NCBI RefSeq assembly: GCF_026914185.1 | Contig: NC_070565.1 | Location: 372,001 to 436,000 of the forward strand | Length of the DNA stretch: 64,000 bases | Reading direction: 5' to 3' | Source: Puccinia triticina | Taxonomy: Eukaryota; Basidiomycota; Pucciniomycetes; Pucciniales; Pucciniaceae | Part shown: positions 34,770 through 46,400 of the stretch, one piece after another | Numbering within the stretch: the stretch's first letter is position 1 | How the letters are laid out: every line of letters begins with the position of its first letter | Translations under genes and position numbers: made by a program | Notes under the pieces: generated by a model | What the model saw: the letters and a program-made list of their open reading frames with translations, nothing else | Told to the model about the DNA's origin: nothing | Database searches by the model: none

Positions 34770-35969
34770 TGACTAGGATCCTTAGTTGATGATGGACGAG
34801 TTTTGGCAGACGCGACTCTTGCAGCTCCGGCTGCCAAGGCAGTGTTGAGACATGGCCTTTCGCCAAGTTTGAGCTCAACCCTGGTCTAAGTTGCGTTGAT
34901 GGCCCAGATATATCAGCCGGGTGATCTTCAGGCCTGAATGCGTGGACGGTTTCCCGTTTCAAGGAGCAGAGATCCTTGAAAGGATGGTAACATTTGGACG
35001 ATAATTATCATGTTCACACATGAGCCGGTGCGCGGCGACGAATAACGGCGATGACATCATTCTTCAGCTTCGAGCTAATTATGATCAATAAGGTTTCGTT
35101 AACGTGGAGCCCCGGATTAGCCCGGATTCCGGAAGATCGCCCAGCCACTGGATCCGCAGAGACCGAGTTGCTTTGTTAAAATGCATGTTTGTTTACATTT
35201 ATAAACCTGCAGGAAACGGGTTATAATTAGGCTGGAGTTAGCCACAGGAGACATTTGCAATTCGACGTAGGGAAGTTGATATTAGTCATGATAATGTTAC
35301 TGCTATGTATGGGGGCACAGCCCCCGGCGAATACGGTGCAGGTTGGTTGGAGTGACACAGCAGACGGGCGGTTCCTGGAAGTGAGCACTTGTGAAGCTGG
35401 CAGAGCGGGACAAGGAGGTCCGGATTGGGTAACGGCAGGGCACAGACTATGCCTGCCGAGGGAAGCCGAGGAGAGATGAGATAATTAGAATATCCGTGTC
35501 GCTCGGCCACTGAGACTCGGGTCGCTGCTGGGCAGAGTGGGAGCACTGCTTTTATGGTAAATTATCTTTATAGTCTTGGGAAGCAATTTAACAGGGCTGG
35601 CGCCGTGGAAAACAACAGGCAAGGCCGGGCGATCGCGCTGTTTGTGAGTGCCCAACGTGAAAGGAAAGCCTTGGCGGGCGCCCAATCGAGAGACACCCTC
35701 TTGATCCAGCCGAGCGTGTTCGCGGGGCGTGGAGAGGCCAGTGCTGGAGCCAGCAAGCCCTTTTTTTATAAAAATATTTTATTTATTTATGAAGGTCGGT
35801 TGAGAAGCGTTGAGCTTGTGTTCTCCACCCGATCAGTCATATTAATAACTGCTAGTGTTAGCCTGCGTGTCATCTCCGGAGTGGACGCTGCTGACCGTCG
35901 TCTCTTCCTGATAACCTAGTGCAGCGGGAGGGTGCTCCGATCCGATTCCGCCTGTCGATCGCTGGAGTG
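34770..35969. promoter_or_regulatory. Upstream region of the C2H2 transcription factor
   Basis: No independent gene is called. A TTTTATAAAAATATTTTATT tract (about 35763-35785) could serve as a TATA region about 190 bp before the ATG. A 63-codon ATG frame at 35288-35479 and a 121-codon frame at 35554-35919 precede the gene and may be uORFs or chance frames. Confidence 0.35.
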
Positions 35970-37446
35970 ATGAACCCCCATATCAGCAGCTGGCCGATGG
36001 CCGACCTGGACGCGCAGAGTCAGAGCCGAGCAGAGCCTGCCCAGGAAGCCGGCCATCGCCCCCTTGTGCATCCCGAGGCGCAGGAGTATGACCAGGCTCT
36101 CCTGGACTTTGATCTCGACACCTACCACCATCTGTTCACCCAAGACATCCCCCACTCCGCCTCCTCGGCACTCGAGCTCGACTACCCTCACCCCCAGTTC
36201 ACCAGCGCATTCCAGCTCCAGCCCCCAGCCGCCTCAGCCACCACCCCGGCGTCCGACCCCAACTCGCCCCCCTCCAGTGCATCCTCCAGCGGCCCGCCCA
36301 ACCAGCTCGTCTGTCTCCAATCCCCCGCCTGGTCTTCTCTCGACCAACTCTTCCTTGCCGCCCTCCCACAGCCCCCTCAATCCAGCCCCCTCTTCCCTCT
36401 CGACCGCATCCCTAACCCTGCAAGCTCCTTCGACCAGTCCCATCAGCAGCAGCCCTTCAACCTGCTCAACAACCTCTCCCTCGACTTTGCACTCGAGCCT
36501 CACCACTGGAACCTCGCCTTCGATCCCACTTACTCTTCATCATCAGACATCCCACTAGACTTTTACAGCCACTCTTCATTCCTGCAGCCCTCGGGTGAGT
36601 GTCTCATGTGTCCGCGGCAAAAACCATCTAAGAGAAAGCTGTGCTGATTTTTTTTTTTATACAGACTGCATCGAATTCACGGAGAATGATTGTCAGCAAC
36701 AGCTCGTCCAGCCGATGTTCCTCCACGACCAGCACCCATCCCCTCCCGAGCAGCATTTCAAGCTGTCCAACCGACCGGGGCCTGAAGAGGAAGAGCATGG
36801 AGGCGCTGAGCTGCCCGCCTGCGTCGACCATCCTGAAGAGCCTATCACGGCTTTCGCCTCGCCCGCGTCCCGCCAAGAGACGCCTTCCGCCCCGACCATC
36901 CCAATGAAGCGGGCGCGCTCGTCCCACTCCCAATCGGACGAGCGCCCTCTGTCCGTCGCCCCGCCCCAGCCGGCTGTCAATCCCGCGGACCTCGCCGGCC
37001 GGCAGCTCATCGAGCCCGACAGCCATCACAACATCCAGCTGCAGACCTCCCAAGAATCCAAACCTAAGCGCGCCAAAGCACGCAGCAGCAATCCGTCGAG
37101 CGTGAAGCCCCAGTTCAGTCTCCTCCATCGCATACCTTGCTACAAAAACAAAATTTCCCCGAAACTTACGCTGGTGTATCTTTTTACCTTCTTCTGGGGG
37201 TCACATAGTGTCTGTCCAGAATGCGGGAAATCATTTCCGCGGTTGACTAGTTTGACCCAACACAAAAGTAAGCGATATGCGGACCTAACTCAGGATGAAA
37301 ACAAACGGGAAAGCTGACCAGACTGTTGTGCATCTCCAGCGACACACAATGGCGAACGCCCGTTCCGGTGCGGCTTTGAAGGATGTAATAAGAGCTTCAC
37401 GACCAGCTCGAACTGCAAACGACACTGCAAAACCCATCAGCCATAG
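35970..37446 (+). CDS. C2H2 zinc-finger transcription factor, two C-terminal fingers
   Basis: Four exons, 35970-36594, 36665-37112, 37209-37267 and 37340-37446, give 412 aa and end in TAG. Residues 1-355 are Pro/Ser/Gln-rich with acidic-hydrophobic patches ([21 protein letters not shown]) typical of activation domains, and basic stretches ([15 protein letters not shown]) that could be nuclear localisation signals. Finger 1 uses Cys360, Cys363, His376 and His380. Finger 2 uses Cys388, Cys393, His406 and His410. The NGERPF linker is close to the TGEKP consensus. Intron 2 is a multiple of three without a stop, so retention would insert about 32 residues before finger 1; the spliced form gives KPHVCPEC. 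It is expected to act in the nucleus. Targets are unknown. The start is the first ATG in frame. Confidence 0.82.
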
Positions 37447-38000
37447 CCCATCGCCTTTCAATCCTTCCCACTCCTGTTTTATCATGTGCTTGTTTCACTT
37501 ATGACATGTCAAAGTGTACGTTCTACGCATCGGCTCGGGGTCGTTTGGCACATTGCTACCCCCAAAAAAGACACACCCATCAACAATCTAGGCTGTCTAT
37601 CCTACTCCCACTACTGCTTATCCCAATTATCTTCACTACATGGCTCGCCAGCATTACCACCTTGTTCTTTATAATACGCAGACACATCCAGTTCCTCTTC
37701 TCCCGGAAAACAGCAAAGACACTCGCGCATCTTAAATATAGCTGTGATTGTCACTGTACAACTTCGTGTTACTACAGACCCTATGCACATGCTTTGTTCT
37801 TACATAGGGTCAACATGCCCATTCTTTTTTTTATCCAAGTGCCCGTATTTGTTTCCATGCATGAGAGGGGGAAAGTTGTTGCCGGTTGGGAGTGGATGCA
37901 GGAGCGTGCAGGACATGCGTTCGATGTAAGCCTATGGTAGAGTTGGAATGCCTGCCCCTGTGTATGGCTCCATAAGCCTATCCTTCCTTCTGCATATCCA
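37447..38000. other. 3' flank of the transcription factor
   Basis: A 144-codon ATG frame (37506-37940) with a hydrophobic stretch begins 59 bp after the stop. It has no motif and probably lies in the 3' UTR. Confidence 0.35.
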
Positions 38001-38326
38001 TTTGAGCTTAGGGATTGTTGGTTGGTACTCGTGGCGGGTGCCTACATAGTACCGCTTGGCAGGCCCTGCTCGCACCCGCCTTGCACCCGTGCAGCGGTAT
38101 CGGGTGTGGTACTAGGTACTTGGGTTTGGCCCAAAAGCGGTGTGGTACCTGGGTACCGCCCACAAATACCCCCCGTGGCGGGTACCAAGTACCGCTCGCA
38201 CCCCGCTCGCACCCGCCAGGCGGTACCGGGTGGGGTACTAGGTACCCAATTTGGGCCGAAAAACAAGGGGGTACCCAGGTACCAGTTGGTACCAGGGTCC
38301 AGATCAACATTCCCTATAATTGAGCT
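38001..38326. mobile_element. hAT-like MITE rich in GGTACC
   Basis: The element runs 38009-38318. The ends TAGGGATTGTTG and, reversed, TATAGGGAATGTTG are similar. Flanking 8-mers TTTGAGCT (38001-38008) and ATTGAGCT (38319-38326) match at 7 of 8. The interior repeats GGTACC/GGTACT and CGGGTGC words. Confidence 0.6.
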
Positions 38327-38595
38327 GCAGATGATGTGATGCAGGTCCTGTAACTTCTTGATGGACCCACATGCAACTGTTGGATCTTACGGACAAACCT
38401 GTCACCATCCACTTGGGTCCACCCACATCTTGATCTTGTAGTTTATACATATGTTTCACTTCCTGTGAGAAGGAGGTTGTTGCATGAACTTGGCGGTGGG
38501 GACTTACTGATGAAGGACAGGCAATAATGAAGGGCTGGTCTCGAATAGATTCAAGTGTCACATGTATTAGGGATGGTAATTACTAATTGGCTGGA

Positions 38596-38936
38596 GTTCA
38601 AGCAACGGTGGGCCGCTACGCTACATTTAGCCCGTAGTTCAGTGCAGCGTAGCAGATCTAAACTACAAATGACGGGGTTTTCTGTTAGCGGACAGTGATT
38701 GCGTGCTACCGCTAACAGGCACCCCTTGAAACTACAGGGCCTCTATCGCTGCTATCAGCGCTAGCAGTGCTATTCAACCGCTAAAAATGCTGATAGCGCT
38801 GTTGGCGCCCGTTAGTGTAGCGTAGCCGTAGCGGGCGCTACAGCTAACGGCACTGTGTCAGAAACTACGCAATGCTAAACTAGCGGATAGCGCACGCTAC
38901 AGATTGTTTAGCGTAGCGGCCCACTGTTGGTTCAAG
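38596..38936. mobile_element. CAAC...GTTG element 3
   Basis: The element spans 38603-38929. The left end is CAACGGTGGGCCGCTACGC and the right end GCGTAGCGGCCCACTGTTG. GTTCAAG is duplicated exactly on both sides (38596-38602, 38930-38936). The interior consists of GCTAGC, GCTAACGG and CGTTAGC words. No ORF. Confidence 0.8.
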
Positions 38937-40152
38937 TCTGACTGTGCCGGCCCGGGTACATGAAATTCTCCTTGGGTGGAGCATTTAATTAGAGCAGTCC
39001 ATCGGGCTTTCCCCCGTCCGGGGGGTTCCCGTGCGCGTGGTGACGGGGAAGAGTGGGTGCCAGACATCTTCATAGCTCAGGAACCAGCACAAGCAACCAA
39101 CCCCCCTTCTCCACAACGATCCACCCCAACTCACGTGTTGTTGTCAATTGGAAATTGCCAGCACTAGGCGGCAGTCTAGGCCACGCCGCAAATCCCCAAA
39201 ATAAGGAGTGACGACGATATTACTTCATTGGACCGGCTGGGCCAATGACTGAAATTCAGGCACCCCATGTAACATGAACTAAGCCTCATAAACAAAGGGT
39301 CCCGAAAGGAGCCCGCGTCCACGCGAGAAGCTCTCCTTACCTGAAGAAATAGCTATCTGAATGGTAGGGTTTTCAGTTAGAGTAGATACAAGGAGGAAGA
39401 TCAATATAGGAAGATAGTGTTATTTCTTCTTTCATTTCATTTCTTCTAATCTGAGAAGCTGTGCTGGTGAAAAACTCTGGCCTTTGAAATTTTTCAGTAA
39501 CTCAGGCATCTCTTTATCAAGATATGCATACTCTGTTGTCGTGGCGGAATGCAACCCAGCGGCACGGTGCGCGGGAAGCGGACCATGACGGAGATGGACA
39601 ACTCAATTGTGGTCTGGAGAGACGCAAATATGCAGAGCGGGTTTTTCAACAGGGCTGAGGTGCGAATGATGCAGAATAGCGATAGAGGCGCGTAGTATGG
39701 GGACACCGAGAGACGGAAGCAGCGCTGCTTGATTGTGGAGCCAGCAGTGGATAAGGCGGTGCTGAGAGCCCAGATAAAAGGCAGGCCGGCGGAGAGGACA
39801 CGCGTGATAGGTGTTGGGATGATGTGGATGATGATAGGGGCCGTTGCGCGTCAGATAGCCAGTGGGCATGATAATTTTGCGACAATACGAAGGTTGCTTC
39901 CGGATGCTGCTGGTCATGGAGGGCAGAATTAGCTCCCGCTGAGCATGGCAGGGCTGCATTGTGACTTTTGATGTGCTTCGGGCAGCATGTAGGCGATAAT
40001 TGTGTTGAGACATGGGGAACGAGCAAGGCTGAGCCACAGAGACGGAGCTGGCAGCGAGCTTTGGGCTGCGTCCACCTGAGAGCAGCTTGGGTGCTGAGCA
40101 CAATCCTGGCCGACCATTGAGGCAGCTGCTGAGCCCCGCTGCTGCTGGCCAA

Positions 40153-40160
40153 TATATAAG
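40153..40160 (+). promoter_or_regulatory. TATA box in element copy 1
   Basis: TATATAAG is followed by a pyrimidine-rich TCCTCTCTTTCCC and ATCACCTCACTCC start-like region. It is conserved in copy 2 at 58981. It would drive transcription toward the hairpin. Confidence 0.5.
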
Positions 40161-40708
40161 GTCCTCTCTTTCCCGGGTCCATCCTTTTCCCCATCACCTC
40201 ACTCCCTCCTTCTATATTCCACTGGAGCTTCTCGGCAGCTCACCAGCGGCTATCCCTGGAAAGACATGTCGCTCACTTTTGCCTCTAAATCCTTCCTCCC
40301 CTTTTCCCACCTCGACACAGACTCTCTCCTTAAATCTCCCCCTGTCCACCCACCCAGGCTCTACCGAGGTCATCTCGCCCGCCTTTCAGCTTTGAGTGCA
40401 TAGACTGCAAGCACTTCGTGAAGAAATTGTCTGGTAAGTCAACAATGTTGGAGCTCGGAAGAAGACTCAACCGGACCAGGTACTGCTCTACTTGATTCAT
40501 TTTTTCCAGCCTTCTATGCTAGCAGACAGAAATTTAGTGCAAAGCGCGCACTTGAAACCCCCAGAAAGAGGCTCTGACAACATTTCTTATGACAACGATT
40601 GAATTAGGATGTGGGATTCCAATAAGATACGCACAAGAGGGTAAGAGGTAAGTAGATCAATGGCTGCTGTAAAATTCTGACAATTACAATGTGTTTTTGG
40701 TTCAAAGG

Positions 40709-41313
40709 GGTAAAAGAGACGTATGAGAAAAAGAAAACAGCTAATGGATGTCGACAACAAGCTGATTAGTTGGGGTGGAAAGTTTGAGAACGGAGTGTCT
40801 TTTTCAACAGCCGCAAGCGAGCGTCGATGCCCCGGAACTCGCCGTGTCTGAGCTGGTCAATGAAGTGGAGGACCCACTCCAAGCTACAGGCCTGGTCGGG
40901 GCGTTCGATAGCGCGCAGGGAAGACTCGAGCCGTCTGGCCAATCCGAGACGGGTGTTAGCGTCGTCCGGGATATTGCAGAGCCACATCGGCCGTCGACTG
41001 GCGTCGGTCGGGCCCCAGGGTCGATGTGGCTCTGCAATATCCCGGACGACCCTAACACCTGCTCGGATCTGCCAAATAGCTCGAATCTTCTCTGCGCGCT
41101 ATCGAACGCCCTGACCAGGCCTGTAGCTTGGAGTGGGTCCTCCCCTTCATTGACCAGCTCAGACACGGCGAGTTCCGGGGCATCGACGCTCGCTTGCGGC
41201 TATTGAAAAAGACACTCCGTTCCCAAACTTTCTTCCCAAACTTTCCACCCCAACTAATCAGCTTGTCCCCGAGATCCATTAGCTGTTTTCTTTTTCTCAT
41301 ACATCTCTTTTAG
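40709..41313. repeat. Hairpin with ~280-bp arms, copy 1
   Basis: The arms 40709-40989 and 41022-41313 are reverse complements around a 32-bp loop. The outer ends read TATGAGAAAAAGAAAACAG and the mirror. The right arm has a small CCCAAACTTTC duplication. Read on the minus strand, the left arm encodes an uninterrupted ~73-codon frame (MWLCNIPDDANTRLGLARRL, later FIDQLRHGEFRGIDARLRLL), so the arms look like captured coding sequence. Copy 2: about 59551-60141. Confidence 0.85.
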
Positions 41314-42013
41314 CTCTTTGGAAGACGAACTCTGGGTGCGCAGGTCAAAAGCTGCGCGCTGAGATAGATCTTCTTCTGTTCTCCGCGAGCCGGCATACCA
41401 GCGGCTGCCTGTGCAGATTGGAACGACGATCATCAGCTCATGGTGGTGGCCGTGCTCACGGCATCTTCGACACGTAGCGACAATGAATATCCGCCTCAGG
41501 AACCGGATTACCTGAGCTGCCGGCCCGACGTTGTTGGCGGCCATGATCCAGAAGAAAGTCGTCCTTTTGAAGTAGTTGAAAGGAAGTATTCGACGCGCCC
41601 GTATGAAAGCTGACTGCAGTGTCCGAGATCGGATCAAGTTTTTACGAACAGAAGGCCGAGAGTAAGTGAAGAAAGCTGAAGTACTTATAAACATTATATT
41701 AATGCGGCAGACCCGCCCGGCGAGATAAAGACGCCAGAAAGAAAAACTTGGTAGGGCAGCATCTCGATAACACTGTCAAGTTTACTGTTGGGAGCTGACA
41801 CCCAGACGAACGTCAGCGCAGTCACTACAGAATCTACACAGTGACTGCGGATTTAACCCCAACGCACTTATCTGGGTGCTGCAACACATGATTTATCATT
41901 AATTCCTCACTGTGTAACCAGAGAGAACAATATTTGTAGCCAGGTAGGTTGCATTATGAATATTCTTGCCTGCAATTTCTCATTCTGAATAAGCAGAAAG
42001 ACAGGCAATTCTG

Positions 42014-42322
42014 ACTTGCATCTGGAACATCTGGCATTAACCCTAACCTCAGTCAACCACACGTCCCTGTTGTGACTTGGGTCACAGGGTTAGGCTGCGG
42101 CTCTCTGCTGCGGAGGGGACTACGTCTCCTCTGCCAGCTCGTCAAGCACGTACCGCTCATCATAACTAGGGTTTAAGGGCGGCTGCGCAGCCCTGTGACC
42201 ATTGTTGCCATATCATGTAATTATAAAATTAACCAAAAAATGATAGGATCCTCATCGGATCGCTGGAGGCAAACTTTATGGAGGGGTTTGGATAGATGAG
42301 AAGGAGGTGTTGGGCACAGAGC
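42014..42322. other. Flank of the copia element, nothing called
   Basis: No gene or clear element end is visible. The copia LTR starts at 42323. Confidence 0.4.
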
Positions 42323-43438
42323 TGTCAATTAAACTCGAACATTGAGTTTCGGTCATGCATGCGTCTATGCATGTGACGATGACGCACACGCGTATATTCT
42401 ACACCACGGGTGCAGTTGGACGGCGGGCGGACGTCCGGCCCGACGTTGGCCACCCCCTCTCCGCCTCTGCAGTAAAACTTTGCACTGCGGACGTTGGGAG
42501 GAGTGTATGTCGGGAAGGTCGGGCTGCCCCTGACGGCGGCTAGGCCACAAATCCTACCCGGACGTTGGGCTTCGAGCTGGGATTACCCAGACGTCGGCCG
42601 CGGGGCCCAGGGTCATGAAGAGTCCCAAGCAGCAAAAACAGCCCACTTGGAGGGCCGATCCGGCGACTACAACACATATCCTAGAATTGCTCACTCAACA
42701 GTGCGAGCGCTTACGACCGCTACAGTATCAGCAATCTTGATATCAGTGCTCACCTTAGTCAAAATAATATACCGCCCTTTTTACTTATCATGACGAGCAA
42801 ACATTGCGAAGTCCAACATTTTTTTTTCTTTATTTTTTTTTTCTCTTCTATGTACGATCCGCGAGCACGTTCGGCAGATCGTACTGGTGGTCTCAGGAAA
42901 CTCACTTTTTCAAGTGAGTTTCTGACCTTGGGCCGACGGACAGGTCGACTAGTCCGGTGACTCGTCGGGAAGGTCGGCTCATTTCCGGGGGCAGCCGACC
43001 TGTTGACAACCTCAAGGGCCGGCCGACCATGCTGACCCGCCGGGCAGATGGGTTGGCCGGACCTATCAGACAAGCCGACCATGCTGCCTCGCGGGTCGGC
43101 ACGGTCGGACGAGGTCGGCCTGCCCTCCCTGTCGGGAGGAACAGCCGACGGGTGGTCGGGCAGGGTCGGGCCGACCCGAAGGGCTGCTCGACGTCCTGCC
43201 AGGACGGCCCGACCCAAATCTGACGGGAGGGTCCGCCCGCCGCGCGACTCACTTTACAAGTGGAGCCGTGGTGTATGCTCTGCGATCCTGTCTGTCGGAC
43301 TCCCGAACTTTTCAGTAACAACCTCTTTCCGCCGACAAAAACCTTATCCCTTTTCCCTTCCTTTCCATTCTATCGACGATCATCAACTCAAAAATCATCG
43401 AACATTAACAACTCGAAGTTAATTCTTCTTCGTCAATC
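42323..43438. mobile_element. Copia 5' LTR, split by an insertion
   Basis: The LTR is 42323-42401 plus 43276-43438 (242 bp without the insert) and starts TGTCAATTAAACTC. It matches the 3' LTR 47521-47750 (230 bp) apart from a few substitutions and a 12-bp GCGTCTATGCAT insertion. Homology stops at GTCAATC, after which gag-like sequence starts almost at once, so the LTR end, primer-binding site and start of gag appear deleted. Confidence 0.85.
42400..43275. mobile_element. 872-bp TA-inserting element inside the copia LTR
   Basis: The element is 42402-43273. The ends CACCACGGGTGCA and, reversed, CACCACGGCTCCA are flanked by TA on both sides (42400-42401, 43274-43275). The 3' LTR preserves the empty site TATTCTATGCTCTG. 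The interior is packed with GGTCGGCC/GGCCGACC words. No transposase frame. TA duplication fits a Tc1/mariner-type mechanism, but that is inference. Confidence 0.85.
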
Positions 43439-43449
43439 CAGGTCGCGGT

Positions 43450-46400
43450 GATGAGGAGGTTTTTGATCCGATTTGGTGTGAATCGCACAAAAACGAGAAA
43501 AAATTTCGCAAGAAGACATCAAACGCATACACTCTTCTTGAGTTGTGTATGTCGGCCGATCTGTACTCTGTCGTTCAAGCAGCCGATACGTTCTCTAAAG
43601 CAATGGAAGAATTAGCCTTAGCATGCGGAGAACAATCTTTGATCAAGCTTGGCGACAAAATCTATTCACTCATTCATCTTGATTTTGTTCCCGGAACATC
43701 CATTGCCGATCACACGAGCAAGTTTCAATCTATGTATACTTCATTGAAATCGGCACAGATATCTCATCCTAAAACTCAAATCGATACGGCCATGGCGGGA
43801 ATATTTTTCCTCAAAAGCTTTTGATTTGACGATTCATTAACTGGTCTTGTTCAGAATCTGTTCGACATTACACCATTTACATTTGAAAAGCTTGCTATTT
43901 GTATGGGCATCGAACACAGTCGAATCAAACAAGCTGGATCAGCATCTCTAAATGTAGTGACATCTAAACCATTTGTCAGGCCAAATAAGGAGAAATTCAA
44001 AGCTGTCGACAAAAAATTTAGAAACGTTGTTCCGACAAAAAATCGTACCAGTTTTCCTCCAAATTCGAAAATCAAAATGAGTGATCAAGAACTTGATCAA
44101 CTTATTGAATCTCTTTCTAAGCTTTGGACTCAACGGTTAAACTCTATCAAAGAGTCAGAAGATGAAGAGGGCGACGTGGCTGGAGCGATTGCGGAATCTT
44201 TCAGTTCTGACAATACTGGATTTTTTGTTGAAGATGAAAATACTTTTCATGTCGGACCAATTGATAACGAAAAAATACGACTGGTTCTTGATACCGGTGC
44301 TTCAAAATCAACAGTTTCCGATTCTCGTCTTCTCTCAAATTTGCAGCCAATCACTAAAACGATGCGCACTTATTCCGGTTCAATTGACATCACACATATT
44401 GGTTTGATGCAATTTGGCAAATATAATATTTTCCCAGTTTATCTTGCGCCTGCCGGTAAATGCAACCTTATTTCAGTGTCTCAATTAGAAGATCACGGTT
44501 TTCACTGCGTCCACAAGAACAAGCTATTCTTGGTATATATGGGACAAACGGTGATCAAAAAATTCCCTCGAATTGGTGATTTATATGTTTCATCTGGCTC
44601 AAGTGTTGTTACGTCGCGATCATTATTTTCAATAAACAAAAGCAATGCCCTGAAAGACTGGCATATCATCCTTGGTCACCCTTCCGACGTCTATTTGAAA
44701 AAGTTTTTTGAATTGATGAAGATTACACCAAACAAAAAAACTGGCTCATCTGTAAATTGCGAGGTGTGTAGAATGGCTAAGCTCAAGCGTTCTTCACATA
44801 GCAATCCCCTTCCCTCTGCTTCTTCTCCGTTTAAAATGATTCACCTTGACGTTCTGCAGATCTCACCCAATTCTCAAGGATCTTTTCGATATATCTTGGT
44901 TTTAATCAACGATTTTTCCCGTTTCAATCGAATTTACCTGATGCAAAAGAAATCAGAGTCTGAGACAAAGATTATGTCTTACTTAAATGAGGTAAAAAAT
45001 CATTTAGGTGTAACACTGTCCATTCTACATACTGATCGTGGCGGGGAATTCGGCTCAAACGTATTTAAATCTTTTCTATCTCAGCGCGGCATTTTGCTTG
45101 AACAGGGTCCGGCTAACTCGCCTCAAACAAACTGTTTGGCGGAACGATTCAATCAAACGCTGCTCATGAAGATTTGTTGCATGTTGGCACAGTGTTTGGT
45201 TCCATTAAACTACTGGGACGAGGCTGCGAAGTTTGCGTCTTTGCTAATCAACATGCTCCCAACCTCGGCTCTTGGTTGGCAGTCTCCGAACTCTGTACTC
45301 GTCGAAGAACATGCGTCAATTGAACAAGTGAGACAAATTCATACCCTTTTGCCGTTTGGTTTGAAAGTCTATGTCCATACACAATCGCCATCCTCCAAGG
45401 TTCTTCCCCCTTCGAAGCCGTTTCTTTTTCTTGGCTATGAGCCTTGGTCGGATGCCATGCAATTCTTTGATCCCATCTCGCGTCAAACGGTAATCAGTTG
45501 TGATTACACCCCTTCAATCCTCTCCTTTCCGTACAATTCCAAATCTGCAATGATTAAGCTTCCTTCAGCTTTGCCCACATCATGTGCAGATTTGAGCTCG
45601 CAGGATGAACAAGTGGAAATCGATATGTCTACCAGAAAATCCCATTCCAATTCTCTTCCTTCACCTTCTGCGTCTCCTACTTCTACTGCGGTTCCGTCTT
45701 CAAGATCTCTCCCATTGGTTCTTCCTCCGATTCCTCCGTCCCCATCTTTAGAATCCACGACTCAAGAAGCTAACTTGCCGTCTTCATCTAATCAACAGTC
45801 AACGAAATTCTTTACTTACAAGTGGAAGAATGATTTGGCTCCTTGTAACATCAATTCAAATATTGATCCATCTAACATTGTTGAAGGATCTTGTCGTATG
45901 AATTGAAATCTCCCAGATGCATCCTTTCTCTCATTGGCGGAATTTCCAGAACTCAACTTGACTGAATCAGTCACAATCAATGAGGCAATGAACGACACTG
46001 CTGCCTTGCCTCAGTGGGAAGAAGCTCTCTCTTCTGAATTTGGTTCTCTGCAATCAAAAAATACCAGTACCTTGGTGCCTCCGCCGTTGGACGACAAAAC
46101 AATCGGGGGGATGTGGCTGTTGACTAAGAAGCTGAACGAGTTCAAGCAGGTTGTTCGTCACAAAGCTCGATGGGTGGTGTTCGGTAATCATCAGGAGCAC
46201 ATGCTTCATTATTTCGAGACTTACTCATCCGTGGCAAGGAATGAGTCACTAAAAATGATGCTGTCCTTGGCGATCAACCACGACATGTTCGTTTTTCAGT
46301 TTGACATGGAGACGGCTTTCCTATACGGTGACATCGATGCGTCGATTTTCGTGTCACAAGTGCTAGGGTTTGAAGATCCGGACCCGAAAAAGAAAGGTTG

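Larger units (their letters stand above)
39294..42013. mobile_element. 2.7-kb duplicated element with hairpin, copy 1
   Basis: It is a close match along its whole length to 58125-60830. Both copies begin AAAGGGTCCCGAAAGGAGCC and end CAATTCTG. Each contains a TATA box, a GTAAGT donor-like site and a large inverted repeat. I see no terminal inverted repeats, LTRs or target duplication, so its class is unknown. Minus-strand frames of up to 183 codons (39646-40197) are conserved in both copies but have no motif. A 146-codon minus-strand frame (about 41254-41696) is intact here and broken in copy 2. Confidence 0.8.

Noticed and set aside
35288..35479. Possible 63-aa secreted protein
   Set aside because: The hydrophobic start is short and the rest is nondescript. 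It lies in the likely 5' region of the transcription factor and may at most be a uORF.
36064..36558. Overlapping frames within the transcription factor
   Set aside because: They are Pro/Ser/Thr- or Gly/Arg-rich shadows of exon 1 in other frames or on the other strand.
39603..40197. Minus-strand frames of 166-183 codons conserved in both 2.7-kb copies
   Set aside because: They lie upstream of and antisense to the TATA box, have no motif, and their conservation follows from the recent duplication. A coding role is not excluded.
40775..41206. Overlapping frames on both strands across the hairpin
   Set aside because: Mirror-image frames are expected from an inverted repeat. Only the ~73-codon minus-strand reading of the arm looks protein-like, and it is treated as captured sequence.
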